Program-made: the position numbers and the translations under genes
In this document: positions 26,339 through 35,762 of the stretch, one piece after another
Layout: every line of letters begins with the position of its first letter
How positions within the stretch are numbered: position 1 is the stretch's first letter
Source of the DNA: JBLHGU01 sp047615875
GTDB lineage: Bacteria > Pseudomonadota > Gammaproteobacteria > Arenicellales > CAJQKF01
Direction of reading: 5' to 3'
Assembly: GCA_047615875.1 (NCBI GenBank)
Contig: JBLHGU010000022.1
Location: forward strand, 1 to 45,261
Length of the DNA: 45,261 nucleotides
The notes under the pieces: generated by a model
Databases searched by the model: none
What the model saw: only the letters and a program-made list of their open reading frames with translations
Told to the model about the DNA's origin: nothing

Positions 26339-28462
26339 ATGAAATCTGCCCAAATTTCAGAACTTAAACCATCGACGCCACTGATAGATTTTCAGTCGGC
26401 TTCAGTGGATATCTGGGAGAAAAAATACCAACTTTGCAGCAAAACTGGCGAAGCTATTGATGCCGACATTCCCGGCACCTACGAACGCGTAGCGAAAGCT
26501 CTGGCCGAAGTCGAAGAGGGGGAAGAAAAACAACAGCATTGGCATGCAGAATTTGTCTGGGCTTTGCAAAACGGTGCCATACCCGCCGGCCGCATTATGT
26601 CCAATGCGGGTGCTCAGCAACACAAGCCAGCCACCAGCACCATTAACTGCACAGTTTCAGGCTCCATCACGGATTCCATGGACGGCATTTTAAGCTCCGT
26701 TCACGAAGCTGGCCTGACCCTGAAGGCCGGCTGTGGCATTGGTTACGAATTCTCTACATTACGACCTAAGGGTGCGTTTGTTAGTGGGGCCGGCGCCTAC
26801 ACATCTGGTCCGCTATCGTTCATGGATATTTTCGATGCCATGTGCTTCACGGTTTCCAGCGCCGGTGGTCGACGTGGCGCGCAGATGGGTACGTTTGATA
26901 TTACTCATCCCGACATTAAAGACTTCATTCGTGCCAAGCGTGAAGATGGCCGTTTACGTCAATTTAATCTGTCTTGTCTGATAACCGATGAATTTATGCA
27001 GGCGGTAATCGATGATACCGACTGGAAATTGATTTTCCCTGCTGGCAAGAAAGAAGTCGATGATCCTGAATACACCATTGAGTGGCATGATTGGCCAGTA
27101 ACTGAAGGCTATAGAACCAATGACGAGGGACAAGTAGCCTGTCGGGTATACGAAAGCATTAATGCCAGGCGTCTGTGGGACTTTATAATGAGCTCCACTT
27201 ATGATTTCGCTGAACCAGGGTTTATTTTGATCGACAAGATCAACGAAATGAACAACAACTGGTTTTGTGAAAATATCCGTGCCACCAATCCCTGCGGCGA
27301 GCAACCACTACCGCCTTATGGCAGCTGTTTACTGGGTTCCGTCAACCTGACTCGCTTTGTGTCAAATCCATTTACGGACCGGGCAAGTTTTGATTGGGAG
27401 CGCTTTCGTCGAGTGGTATCTATTTTCAGCCGCATGTTGGATAACGTAGTTGAAGTTCATGGCTTGCCGTTGCAAGGTCAGTCCGGTGAAATTGCCTATA
27501 AAAGACGGCATGGCATGGGCTTCCTGGGTTTAGGCTCCACTCTGACCATGATGAAGCATCAGTACGGCGACGAAGAAAGCCTCGGCTTTACAGAACGAGT
27601 CGCCCGCGAAATGGCTGAAGTTGGCTGGGAAATTGGCATCGAGTTAGCCAAGGAAAAAGGCTCGGCACCGATTATGGAAGACTTATTCGAAATCACCCCT
27701 CGCATGATGCGTGATCGCCCGGAACTGGAAGATGCCGGTTATAAAGTGGGTGATATGGTTAAGGGCAAAGTGCTTATGGCTAAGTTCAGTCGCTACATGC
27801 AACAGTTCCCAGACGAGCTAACTGATCGTATTGCCAAGCATGGTGTACGCTATAGTCATCACACCTCTATAGCGCCTACTGGCACCATTAGCCTGTCTCT
27901 GGCCAACAACGCCAGTAATGGCATTGAGCCATCTTTTGCGCACCGTTACAGCCGCAACATCATTCGTGAAGGTCGCAAAACCAAAGAGAAGGTAGATGTA
28001 CTCTCCTTCGAGTTGCTGGCCTACCGCCAGTTGGTGAATGCCAAGGCGGCGCCCGGCGCTGAAGGCGACAATGCGCTACCAGATTATTTTGTTAGCGCCG
28101 ACGATATTAAGCCAAGACAACACGTAGACGTGCAGGCCGCAGCACAAAAATGGGTAGATTCATCCATTTCGAAAACCGCCAATGTGCCCACCGACTTTCC
28201 TTTTGAAGAGTTTAAGGATATTTATCTTTATGCCTATCAAAAGGGCCTTAAAGGCTGTACCACGTTCCGCTTTAATCCGGAAAATTTCCAGGGTGTGTTG
28301 GTAAAAGAATCGGATCTTGAGGCCACCACTTATCGGTTCACTTTGGACAATGGTGAAACTGTCGATCTAAAAGGAAACGAAGAAGTTGAATATGATGGCG
28401 AAACTCACACAGCCGCCAATCTGTTCGATGCACTAAAAGAAGGTTATTACGGCAAGTTCTAG
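26339..28462 (+). CDS. nrdJa: Adenosylcobalamin-dependent (class II) ribonucleotide reductase, catalytic part NrdJa
   Basis: A 707-residue class II ribonucleotide reductase large chain. It reduces ribonucleoside diphosphates to deoxy forms using a radical generated from adenosylcobalamin, independent of oxygen. The active-site loop N-P-C-G-E-Q is at 317-322 (radical cysteine C319, N317, E321). The redox pair is C104 (I-N-C-T-V-S) and C330 (Y-G-S-C-L-L-G-S-V-N-L). The phosphate-binding A-P-T-G-T-I-S-L lies near 520. The sequence ends before the C-terminal cysteine-rich tail seen in single-chain NrdJ; that part is encoded separately by the next gene, 15 bp downstream, as in Pseudomonas. Two NrdR-like boxes lie in its promoter. 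Confidence 0.95.
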   Translation: MKSAQISELKPSTPLIDFQSASVDIWEKKYQLCSKTGEAIDADIPGTYERVAKALAEVEEGEEKQQHWHAEFVWALQNGAIPAGRIMSNAGAQQHKPATSTINCTVSGSITDSMDGILSSVHEAGLTLKAGCGIGYEFSTLRPKGAFVSGAGAYTSGPLSFMDIFDAMCFTVSSAGGRRGAQMGTFDITHPDIKDFIRAKREDGRLRQFNLSCLITDEFMQAVIDDTDWKLIFPAGKKEVDDPEYTIEWHDWPVTEGYRTNDEGQVACRVYESINARRLWDFIMSSTYDFAEPGFILIDKINEMNNNWFCENIRATNPCGEQPLPPYGSCLLGSVNLTRFVSNPFTDRASFDWERFRRVVSIFSRMLDNVVEVHGLPLQGQSGEIAYKRRHGMGFLGLGSTLTMMKHQYGDEESLGFTERVAREMAEVGWEIGIELAKEKGSAPIMEDLFEITPRMMRDRPELEDAGYKVGDMVKGKVLMAKFSRYMQQFPDELTDRIAKHGVRYSHHTSIAPTGTISLSLANNASNGIEPSFAHRYSRNIIREGRKTKEKVDVLSFELLAYRQLVNAKAAPGAEGDNALPDYFVSADDIKPRQHVDVQAAAQKWVDSSISKTANVPTDFPFEEFKDIYLYAYQKGLKGCTTFRFNPENFQGVLVKESDLEATTYRFTLDNGETVDLKGNEEVEYDGETHTAANLFDALKEGYYGKF

Positions 28463-28477
28463 CCAAGCAAGGTAAAT

Positions 28478-29224
28478 ATGAGCATTAAAATAAGCAACAA
28501 AATCACGAACTACGAAGTAGTAAAAGCCGACGCGCCAGAAAAGGAAGCGGCCAAAGAAACAGTCAGCGTTGAAAAGCCAGCTGTACAGGCTAGCATCACA
28601 CCAAATGAAGAAAGTATGCCTAATGTGGTGCAAATGCATGAAAAGGTTGAACGACCTGAAATGCTGTTAGGTAGTTCCTACAAGATCAAGACACCATTGT
28701 CTGATCATGCGTTGTACGTGACGATTAACGACATTGTATTGAATCCTGAAACGCCCTACGAAAAGCGGCGTCCTTTCGAGATTTTTATTAACTCGAAAAA
28801 TATGGATCACTTTCAATGGATAGTCGCACTGACCCGCATTATCTCCGCAGTATTTCGCAAAGGCGGAGACGCCACTTTTCTGGTGGAAGAATTGCGTAGT
28901 GTATTTGATCCACAGGGTGGCTACTTCAAACGCGGTGGCCGATATACGCCATCTCTAGTGGCAGAAATCGGCGATGCTATCGAAGCCCACATGCGCATGA
29001 TTGGCATGATTGTCGATGAAGATCTGGACGAAACTCAGAAGAAATTCGTGGCAGCCAAACGCAAGGAATTCGAGAAATTTGCACCGAGTTCCAAAACAGC
29101 TGAATCTGTGGAAAGTGATTTCCCGGATGGCTCAGCTTTATGCAGAAAATGTCAGACCAAAGCCATGGTTATGATGGATGGCTGTATGACCTGTCTGAAT
29201 TGCGGCGATTCAAAGTGTGGCTAG
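28478..29224 (+). CDS. nrdJb: Class II ribonucleotide reductase, C-terminal part NrdJb (TSCPD domain, cysteine-rich tail)
   Basis: A 248-residue protein. After a charged, Glu/Lys/Ala-rich N-terminus (1-60) comes a TSCPD-type domain (about 75-185; Y-V-T-I-N-D-I, P-F-E-I-F-I-N-S-K, R-I-I-S-A-V-F-R-K-G-G). It ends with a zinc-ribbon-like cysteine tail (C-R-K-C near 223 and C-M-T-C-L-N-C-G-D-S-K-C at 236-247). In one-chain NrdJ such a tail re-reduces the active-site disulfide. It follows nrdJa by 15 bp and should work with it as the second chain of the enzyme, as described for Pseudomonas NrdJab. Confidence 0.92.
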   Translation: MSIKISNKITNYEVVKADAPEKEAAKETVSVEKPAVQASITPNEESMPNVVQMHEKVERPEMLLGSSYKIKTPLSDHALYVTINDIVLNPETPYEKRRPFEIFINSKNMDHFQWIVALTRIISAVFRKGGDATFLVEELRSVFDPQGGYFKRGGRYTPSLVAEIGDAIEAHMRMIGMIVDEDLDETQKKFVAAKRKEFEKFAPSSKTAESVESDFPDGSALCRKCQTKAMVMMDGCMTCLNCGDSKCG

Positions 29225-29267
29225 TTAACAAGAGTTGGCGCTAACTCCTACATTTGAATTTACTAAG

Positions 29268-29297
29268 CAAGAATTCCCGCCTATGCGGGAGTTCTTG
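29268..29297 (+). terminator. Hairpin after nrdJb
   Basis: A 13-bp stem (29268-29280 with 29285-29297, one G-U pair) closes a 4-base CTAT loop. The lower part is GC-rich. A T-run is lacking on the plus strand, so it may be a weak intrinsic terminator or a stabilising 3' end. It sits between the convergent nrdJb and lysR genes and could serve both. Confidence 0.75.
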
Positions 29298-29349
29298 TTA
29301 GGACGTCTGTCATTTATATTTCTGGAATATTTGAGCTAATTGCTCTTTT

Positions 29350-30228
29350 TTAAATACCGGGCACTTTTTTTAGCGCGTCAAGAAAAGCATCCGCCCCTGG
29401 AGATAACCGTCCACTAGGGTGAGACACCACCGCCAACTCACGCGTCATTCTCAATCCAGCCACTTTAATTTCACTAATACCGGCCTGACCGGAAAGCCCC
29501 TGACGACTGACGAAGGCCAGGTTTCCGGTAGTAATTACCATACTTAAAATTGCCGGAATGGAACGTAACTCCATAACAACGTTCATCTCTACTCCAGAGG
29601 CACGCAAGGTATTATCAATTATCTGGCGAATCGCACTCCCTGCTTCGAATCCCACAAAAGAGTACCCGGACAACTGTTGCAGAGAGATTTTCTGTAGTTG
29701 AGCCAACGGATGATCGTGCCGCCCCACCAATACAATGCGATCTTCTCCCAAGGGGGTAATATTCAGGTCTCCTGTTTTTACCGGTAATGTCACAATGCCA
29801 ATTTCCAGTGAGCCGTCTACAACATTCGCGGCGATCTCTGCGCTGCCGGCTTCTTTGAGCTGAAAGTGAATATCCGGATAGCGTCGTTGAAAATCGGCGA
29901 TGGCACCAGGCAGCATATAGGACACAGCTGTCGCTCCACCGCCCAGACGAATGGTCCCTCCACTTAAATTTTTCAGGCTGGCAACCTCTGCTTGTAACTG
30001 TTCAAATCTGCTCAGCAGAATTTTGCATTCATCGTAAACCACCCGGCCTATCTCGGTCAGATCAACGCCTTGACGACCTCTTACCAGAAGTATCGCTCCC
30101 ATCTGACTTTCAAATTGCTGAATGCGCCGCGACAGCGCGGGTTGTGTGACACTCAGTCGTCGTGCAGCCTCAGTTACTGCACCGCACTCCACCACTGAGA
30201 TAAACGATTTAATTGATTGAAATTCCAT
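29350..30228 (-). CDS. LysR-family transcriptional regulator
   Basis: About 292 residues from the ATG at 30228, the usual LysR length; an in-frame start at 30303 would add 25 unconserved residues. The N-terminal winged helix-turn-helix is clear (F-I-S-V-V-E-C-G-A-V-T-E-A-A-R-R-L-S-V-T-Q, then P-A-L-S-R-R-I-Q). The rest is the two-lobed effector-binding domain. It is divergent from acnB, and a 12-bp inverted repeat lies between the genes. By the usual habit of LysR proteins it may regulate acnB and itself; this is inference. The effector could be an acid of the citrate or methylcitrate cycle. Confidence 0.92.
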   Translation of the reverse strand: MEFQSIKSFISVVECGAVTEAARRLSVTQPALSRRIQQFESQMGAILLVRGRQGVDLTEIGRVVYDECKILLSRFEQLQAEVASLKNLSGGTIRLGGGATAVSYMLPGAIADFQRRYPDIHFQLKEAGSAEIAANVVDGSLEIGIVTLPVKTGDLNITPLGEDRIVLVGRHDHPLAQLQKISLQQLSGYSFVGFEAGSAIRQIIDNTLRASGVEMNVVMELRSIPAILSMVITTGNLAFVSRQGLSGQAGISEIKVAGLRMTRELAVVSHPSGRLSPGADAFLDALKKVPGI

Positions 30229-30252
30229 ACATGCAAATATAACATGGTTACT

Positions 30253-30300
30253 ATGCAAACTATCCATTTTACGTATGGTTGAATTACTGATAGTCTGCAT
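30253..30300. promoter_or_regulatory. Inverted repeat, candidate LysR operator between lysR and acnB
   Basis: Arms ATGCAAACTATC (30253-30264) and GATAGTCTGCAT (30289-30300) are inverted copies matching at 11 of 12 bases, with 24 bp between. A partial direct copy, ATGCAAAT, lies near 30232. The spacing (48 bp overall) fits the extended footprint of a LysR tetramer upstream of a divergent target. Confidence 0.55.
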
Positions 30301-30398
30301 CACATCTTATCCCCGGAGCAGGTGCTGGCACTATTTTCTGCCGAACTCCACTACTTGCCAGACAGGGGTTCCTTAATCCTCATTTTCCCAGGTGCCAC

Positions 30399-32990
30399 AT
30401 GTTAGAGTCCTATCGACAACACATTGAAGAACGTGCCCAACAGGGTATTCCACCCCTGCCCTTGAATTCGGAACAGGTCACCGCCCTGGTGGAACTGCTT
30501 AAGTCTCCACCAGCAGGTGAAGAGGAGTTCCTTGTGAATCTCCTGATTGACCGCGTCCCTCCGGGTGTTGATGACGCCGCGTATGTCAAAGCTGGGTTTC
30601 TTGCCGCAATCACACGGGATGAAACCCAGTCCCCATTGATTGACAAGGCCCGAGCTATAGAGCTGTTAGGCACAATGCTCGGTGGCTATAACATCGAACC
30701 GATGGTGGCACTGCTTGATGATGAGGAAATGGCCGGCCTCGCCGCTGAGCAGTTGAAATACACACTGCTGATGTTCGACGCGTTCAACGATGTAGAAGAA
30801 AAGGCCAAAAACGGCAATCAACAGGCTAAAGAGGTCATGCAGTCATGGGCCGACGCCGATTGGTTTACTCGCAAGCCCAAGGTTGAAGAATCTATTACGT
30901 TGACTGTATTTAAAGTCACGGGCGAAACCAATACCGATGACCTTTCACCGGCACAGGATGCCTGGTCACGACCAGATATTCCACTGCATGCGCTAGCCAT
31001 GTTGAAGAATCCCCGTGAAGGGATTACCAACGCCCTGCAACAAATCAAGGAATTGAAACAGAAAGGTCACATTGTTGCCTATGTCGGCGATGTAGTGGGT
31101 ACGGGTTCTTCGCGCAAATCCGCCACTAACTCAGTGTTGTGGACAACCGGTAACGACATACCTTTCGTTCCCAACAAAAGACAGGGCGGTGTGGTACTTG
31201 GCAGCAAAATCGCGCCGATCTTTTTTAATACGGTGGAAGACTCTGGGGCATTGCCAATTGAATGCCTGGTGGACAATCTGAACATGGGCGATGTGATTGT
31301 ACTGAAACCCTATGCCGGTGTCGTCGAAGACGAAGCTGGTAATGTGATCTCTGAGTTCTCGCTGAAAACCGAAGTTCTGTTGGATGAAGTACAAGCTGGT
31401 GGGCGCATTCCTTTGATCATTGGACGCACTCTGACAGACAAAGCCCGGGAATCACTAGATCTTGGCGCCACGGATGTATTTCGTCGACCGATCAGTGCCG
31501 ATGCCAGCGACAAAGGTTATACCCTGGCACAAAAGATGGTCGGTCGTGCCTGCGGTTTGCCTGATGGCCAGGGCGTACGGCCTGGCACCTACTGCGAGCC
31601 TCGCATGGGTACTGTTGGCAGCCAGGACACTACTGGCCCCATGACCCGGGACGAGCTTAAAGAACTGGCCTGCCTGGGATTTTCTGCTGATCTGGTCATG
31701 CAATCTTTCTGTCATACCGCAGCTTATCCCAAGCCTGTGGACGTTAGCACCCAACACACTTTGCCCGACTTCATTCAGAATCGCGGTGGTGTTGCGCTGC
31801 GCCCTGGCGACGGTATTATTCATAGCTGGATGAACCGTATGTTGCTGCCCGATCAGGTCGGCACAGGTGGCGATTCCCATACACGCTTTCCATTGGGAAT
31901 TTCTTTTCCTGGCGGCTCAGGAATTGTAGCCTTCGGCGCGGCCCTCGGTGTTATTCCGCTAGATATGCCTGAATCTGTACTGGTTAAATTTACCGGAGAG
32001 ATGCAGCCGGGCATCACTCTGCGCGACCTTGTTAACGCCATTCCTTATGCTGCTTTACAACGCGGGCTTTTAACGCTGGAGAAGAAAGGCAAGAAGAATG
32101 TATATAACGGCCGTATTCTGGAAATTCAGGGCCTGCCTGATCTTACCCTTGAACAAGCATTCGAATTATCCGATGCCAGTGCTGAACGTTCTGCCGGCGG
32201 TTGCACCATTAACCTGGCTGAAGACTCTGTGGCCGAGTATCTACGCTCCAATGTCGTCATGCTACGCTGGATGATCGACAATGGTTATGGCGATGCCCGC
32301 ACCCTGGAGCGTCGTGCCAGAGCAATGGAGGAGTGGCTTGCCAATCCTAGCTTACTGCGTGCTGACGAAGACGCCGAATACGCTGAAGTGGTTGAGATCA
32401 ATATGTCAGAAATCACCGAACCACTATTGGCCTGTCCCAATGACCCTGACGATATCAAACCTTTGTCTGAGGTTGCTGGCACGACAATCGATGAGGTTTT
32501 CATTGGTTCTTGCATGACCAATATTGGTCATTTTCGAGCGGCGGGAAAATTACTGGAAGCTGCTGGAACTACCATCCCTACCCGTCTGTGGATTGCTCCG
32601 CCTACCAAGATGGATGAGCACCAGCTCATGGAAGAAGGTATCTACAATATTTTCGCTCAGGCTGGGGCTCGTACCGAGATGCCGGGTTGCTCATTATGCA
32701 TGGGTAACCAGGCACGAGTTGCTGCAAACTCCACGGTTGTCTCAACTTCTACACGAAACTTCCCCAATCGCCTTGGTCAGGGTGCTGACGTTTATCTATC
32801 TTCTGCCGAACTTGCAGCGATTGCCTCGGTTTTAGGCAAACTACCAAGCGTTGAAGAGTACATGGAATACGCCCAGAAGATCGACAGCATGGCGCCAGAA
32901 ATCTACAAGTATCTTAATTTTGATGAGATGCCGGATTTCGTTGAATCTGCGGAGCGAGGCAAACAGGTGGTGGTTGATTTCGCTGCCTGA
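30399..32990 (+). CDS. acnB: Aconitate hydratase B / 2-methylisocitrate dehydratase
   Basis: At 863 residues this is a full-length AcnB. It interconverts citrate and isocitrate in the TCA cycle and can dehydrate or hydrate methylcitrate intermediates. The [4Fe-4S] ligands are C705 (G-S-C-M-T-N), C764 and C767 (P-G-C-S-L-C-M-G), spaced exactly as in E. coli AcnB (710, 769, 772). The N-terminal HEAT-like domain (about 1-160), the swivel domain with T-N-T-D-D-L-S-P-A near 180, and the catalytic core are all present. No prpC or prpB gene is near, so the TCA role is likely. A strong hairpin lies 8 bp after its stop codon. Confidence 0.97.
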   Translation: MLESYRQHIEERAQQGIPPLPLNSEQVTALVELLKSPPAGEEEFLVNLLIDRVPPGVDDAAYVKAGFLAAITRDETQSPLIDKARAIELLGTMLGGYNIEPMVALLDDEEMAGLAAEQLKYTLLMFDAFNDVEEKAKNGNQQAKEVMQSWADADWFTRKPKVEESITLTVFKVTGETNTDDLSPAQDAWSRPDIPLHALAMLKNPREGITNALQQIKELKQKGHIVAYVGDVVGTGSSRKSATNSVLWTTGNDIPFVPNKRQGGVVLGSKIAPIFFNTVEDSGALPIECLVDNLNMGDVIVLKPYAGVVEDEAGNVISEFSLKTEVLLDEVQAGGRIPLIIGRTLTDKARESLDLGATDVFRRPISADASDKGYTLAQKMVGRACGLPDGQGVRPGTYCEPRMGTVGSQDTTGPMTRDELKELACLGFSADLVMQSFCHTAAYPKPVDVSTQHTLPDFIQNRGGVALRPGDGIIHSWMNRMLLPDQVGTGGDSHTRFPLGISFPGGSGIVAFGAALGVIPLDMPESVLVKFTGEMQPGITLRDLVNAIPYAALQRGLLTLEKKGKKNVYNGRILEIQGLPDLTLEQAFELSDASAERSAGGCTINLAEDSVAEYLRSNVVMLRWMIDNGYGDARTLERRARAMEEWLANPSLLRADEDAEYAEVVEINMSEITEPLLACPNDPDDIKPLSEVAGTTIDEVFIGSCMTNIGHFRAAGKLLEAAGTTIPTRLWIAPPTKMDEHQLMEEGIYNIFAQAGARTEMPGCSLCMGNQARVAANSTVVSTSTRNFPNRLGQGADVYLSSAELAAIASVLGKLPSVEEYMEYAQKIDSMAPEIYKYLNFDEMPDFVESAERGKQVVVDFAA

Positions 32991-32997
32991 TAGAAAT

Positions 32998-33030
32998 CTT
33001 GTGGAGTCAGGAGCTAGCTGGCTCCACAAG
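32998..33030 (+). terminator. Hairpin after acnB
   Basis: A 13-bp stem with one G-U pair (32998-33010 with 33018-33030) and a 7-base loop lies 8 bp after the acnB stop. No T-run follows on either side. It separates the convergent acnB and folK genes, so it may act in both directions. Confidence 0.78.
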
Positions 33031-33045
33031 CATTGCTCTACCTGT

Positions 33046-33552
33046 TCATGCAGGCATCCAGTCTGACAACCATAGTTGTGGTTTATTAACCGCCAACTTA
33101 CGCCAAAGAGCCAGATAGGACTTTCTTTCTAGCGGGTGTTCCTGATCGGGTAATAGATCACTGAGAGGTCTTAACACAAAAGCGTATTCGAGTATTTCCG
33201 CGCGGGGAATATCCAGACCTTGCTGCCGAAGATTCGCATCGCCGTAGAAAAGAATGTCGATATCCAGAGTTCTTGACAAGCTTCCGTGAGAACCACGGAC
33301 CCTCCCTTCAAGATGTTCGATCTGTTTAAGACTGGATTGCAAATCAAACACTGCCAGGTTGGTATGCAACACACATACCAGATTGAAAAACTCCGGGCCA
33401 TCAAATCCTGCAGCAGGACTGCGATAGACCGGCGACAGTAGAAGTTCACCAAAGCCTGTCCGCAAACGACTGATAGCATGTTGAATATGCCGACGTCGAT
33501 TCAGGTTGCTACCGATACCCAAAGCCACCTGAACTACTGACTTGTCAGACAT
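33046..33552 (-). CDS. folK: 2-amino-4-hydroxy-6-hydroxymethyldihydropteridine diphosphokinase (HPPK)
   Basis: A 168-residue HPPK. It moves pyrophosphate from ATP to 6-hydroxymethyl-dihydropterin in folate synthesis. Visible motifs are the start A-L-G-I-G-S-N-L, V-Y-R-S-P-A-A-G-F-D-G-P-E-F-F-N near 42 for pterin binding, and R-T-L-D-I-D-I-L-F-Y-G near 95 with the metal aspartates. The family's H-P-R motif reads I-P-R here, then E-Y-A-F-V-L-R-P-L. folB, encoding the preceding pathway step, is 55 bp upstream on the same strand. Confidence 0.93.
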   Translation of the reverse strand: MSDKSVVQVALGIGSNLNRRRHIQHAISRLRTGFGELLLSPVYRSPAAGFDGPEFFNLVCVLHTNLAVFDLQSSLKQIEHLEGRVRGSHGSLSRTLDIDILFYGDANLRQQGLDIPRAEILEYAFVLRPLSDLLPDQEHPLERKSYLALWRKLAVNKPQLWLSDWMPA

Positions 33553-33607
33553 GATTCACCGAATTTTCAGAAGCTACTCGAGTTAGCAGATAATTTTGGG
33601 CCACTCA

Positions 33608-33964
33608 TCAGGTCTGACTACCCCGTTCTATCAAGACGCCTACATCATTCGCACTCGATACAGCGCCTTTCTTGTTAACCCGAACCCGACACCACGGCAC
33701 TTTAAAATCATCCAGTAACAGAGAGGCAATTTTCTCCGCCATAGTTTCCACCAGATTATATTTACCTTCCTGTACCAATTCAGTAACTTGTATCGATACA
33801 TCCTTGTAACTCAGAGTCTCCTCGAGTTGATCGGAAGCAGCCGCCGCACTGATGTCCCACCCCATATCGATATCAATAAATACCGGTTGGGTAATTCGAC
33901 GTTCCCATTCCCAAACGCCAATAACACAATCGATTTTAAGACCATGTAAGAAAATAATGTCCAA
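33608..33964 (-). CDS. folB: Dihydroneopterin aldolase
   Basis: A 118-residue protein of the usual FolB size. It splits dihydroneopterin into 6-hydroxymethyl-dihydropterin and glycolaldehyde. The substrate and catalytic residues are in L-S-Y-K-D-V near 52, N-L-V-E-T-M-A-E near 70-77 and V-N-K-K-G-A-V near 97. The start is TTG at 33964, with an AGGG-type ribosome site about eight bases away. folK lies downstream. In many gammaproteobacteria folB is directly divergent from plsY; here a CoA ligase gene stands between them. Confidence 0.93.
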   Translation of the reverse strand: MDIIFLHGLKIDCVIGVWEWERRITQPVFIDIDMGWDISAAAASDQLEETLSYKDVSIQVTELVQEGKYNLVETMAEKIASLLLDDFKVPWCRVRVNKKGAVSSANDVGVLIERGSQT

Positions 33965-34013
33965 AAGATTCCCTGCCCCCTTTTGCTAACGAGTTGGTTA
34001 ACTAAATTGCTTT

Positions 34014-35654
34014 CTAATCTGACGATTCAGCAGGCCAGCTAAAATCATCGTAGTGTTGACGCAATTTCAGCTTACTGATTTTACCTGTTGCTGTGTGGGG
34101 AATTTCATCGATAACTTCTACCGCATCTGGAATCCACCAGGTAGCCACCTTGCCCTGGTAGTAGTCCAACAATGCTTGCTTGTCGATCTGCACACCCTCA
34201 GCAACGGTAACAACTAACAATGGCCGCTCTCCCCACTTAATGTGCTCAATAGCAACTGCCGCGGCTTCAGTAACCCCAGGAAAGCTAATCGCAACATTTT
34301 CAACATCGATTGAACTAATCCATTCACCGCCAGACTTGATCAAATCTTTTGTACGATCGGTAATTTGCAAGAAACCGAATTCATCAATCGATCCTACGTC
34401 ACCGGTTTCAAACCAACCTTTGGAATCATGCACATCACTAGCGCCTTCCATGCCGTAGTAATCACGACACACCCAGGGACCACGAATTTTTAACGAACCC
34501 ACTTGTTTACCATCCCAGGCCAACTCTTTATCTTCATCATCGACAATCTTCATTTCGATGCCGAAAAAACCATGCCCGGTTTTATAATCCATGACTCGTT
34601 GTTGTTCGGCACTCATTGAATCAAACTCTGGACGCGGAGTATTCAAGACACCCAGCGGTGTTGACTCTGTCATTCCCCAGGCATGCCTGACCCGCACACC
34701 GTATGCTTCGAAGGCATCCATTAATGCCGGCGGGCAGGCGCTGCCACCAATAATCGTGCGATTCATCGGCTTAAGGTCGCCATTGCCACTTTTTACATGT
34801 TGCATCAAGGCCTGCCATATTGTCGGCACACCCAGACTAACGGTCACGCCCTCTTCATTGACCAAGGCCTGCAGCGTTGCTCCATCGAGCATTTTAGGCC
34901 CAGGCAACACCAGCTTGGCACCAAACATAGGTGCCGCAAAAGGCGTGCCCCAGGCGTTTACATGAAACATCGGCACCACTGGCATAGCAACTTCCCGGGC
35001 GGACATCATTACTGCATCCGGCGTTCCATAAGCCATACTGTGCAACACAACAGCTCGATGGCTGTACAACACGCCCTTGGGGTTGCCTGTAGTGCCAGAG
35101 GTGTAACATAGACCAGAAGCGGTGTTTTCGTCGAAATCCTGCCAGTCAGCTTCGCCTTCTTCAGCAGCTATTAGCTCTTCATAGCACATCGCATTCGGCA
35201 AGCTGGTTTCTGGCATATGCTCACGGTCGCATAACAGAACATAGCCCTCAACACACTTGAATTCACTGTGCAGTTTTTCTACCAGTGGAACAAAGGTTGT
35301 ATCGAGAAACAGCCAACGGTCACTTGCATGATTGACGATATAAATCAGCTGTTCCGGGAACAACCGAGGATTCATGGTGTGGCAGACAAGACCTGCGCAG
35401 GCCGTACCAAAGTACAGCTCAAAGTGCCGGTAAGTATTCCATGCGATTGTGCCAATGCGATCAGACCTGTTTGCACCGAGTCGCTTCAAGGCATTTGAAA
35501 GCTGACCACTACGACGATGCGCATCGGCATAGGTATAGCGGTGTCGTTCGCCTTCGACAGTCTGAGAAACAATTTCAACCGTGGGAAAGTTACGGTTAGC
35601 GTGATCAATTATATTGCGAATCAGCAAAGGCCGATCCATCATCAAACCCTGCAT
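34014..35654 (-). CDS. Acyl-CoA ligase, AlkK/DmdB-like (medium-chain or methylthiopropionate type)
   Basis: A 546-residue ANL-family ligase. The N-terminus (M-Q-G-L-M-M-D-R-P-L-L, then N-P-R-L-F-P-E-Q near 100) resembles the AlkK/DmdB group, which activates medium-chain fatty acids or 3-methylthiopropionate. Core motifs are C-Y-T-S-G-T-T-G-N-P-K-G near 185, A-W-G-M-T-E-S near 330, G-W-F-E-T-G-D-V near 413, D-R-T-K-D-L-I-K-S-G-G-E-W-I-S-S and the catalytic lysine in T-A-T-G-K-I-S-K-L. GGAGG lies about a dozen bases before the ATG. No dmdC or dmdD gene is near, so a DMSP role is only possible. It separates folB from plsY. Confidence 0.9.
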   Translation of the reverse strand: MQGLMMDRPLLIRNIIDHANRNFPTVEIVSQTVEGERHRYTYADAHRRSGQLSNALKRLGANRSDRIGTIAWNTYRHFELYFGTACAGLVCHTMNPRLFPEQLIYIVNHASDRWLFLDTTFVPLVEKLHSEFKCVEGYVLLCDREHMPETSLPNAMCYEELIAAEEGEADWQDFDENTASGLCYTSGTTGNPKGVLYSHRAVVLHSMAYGTPDAVMMSAREVAMPVVPMFHVNAWGTPFAAPMFGAKLVLPGPKMLDGATLQALVNEEGVTVSLGVPTIWQALMQHVKSGNGDLKPMNRTIIGGSACPPALMDAFEAYGVRVRHAWGMTESTPLGVLNTPRPEFDSMSAEQQRVMDYKTGHGFFGIEMKIVDDEDKELAWDGKQVGSLKIRGPWVCRDYYGMEGASDVHDSKGWFETGDVGSIDEFGFLQITDRTKDLIKSGGEWISSIDVENVAISFPGVTEAAAVAIEHIKWGERPLLVVTVAEGVQIDKQALLDYYQGKVATWWIPDAVEVIDEIPHTATGKISKLKLRQHYDDFSWPAESSD

Positions 35655-35762
35655 AGGGTCCCCTCCAAAAATTCGTGTGTAAATATTGTAGGCTTATATT
35701 AGCATGGTGATGCACCTCCGTTTTAGAGGTAAAATTAGCTCTCTATAAAAAAGTGGATCACT

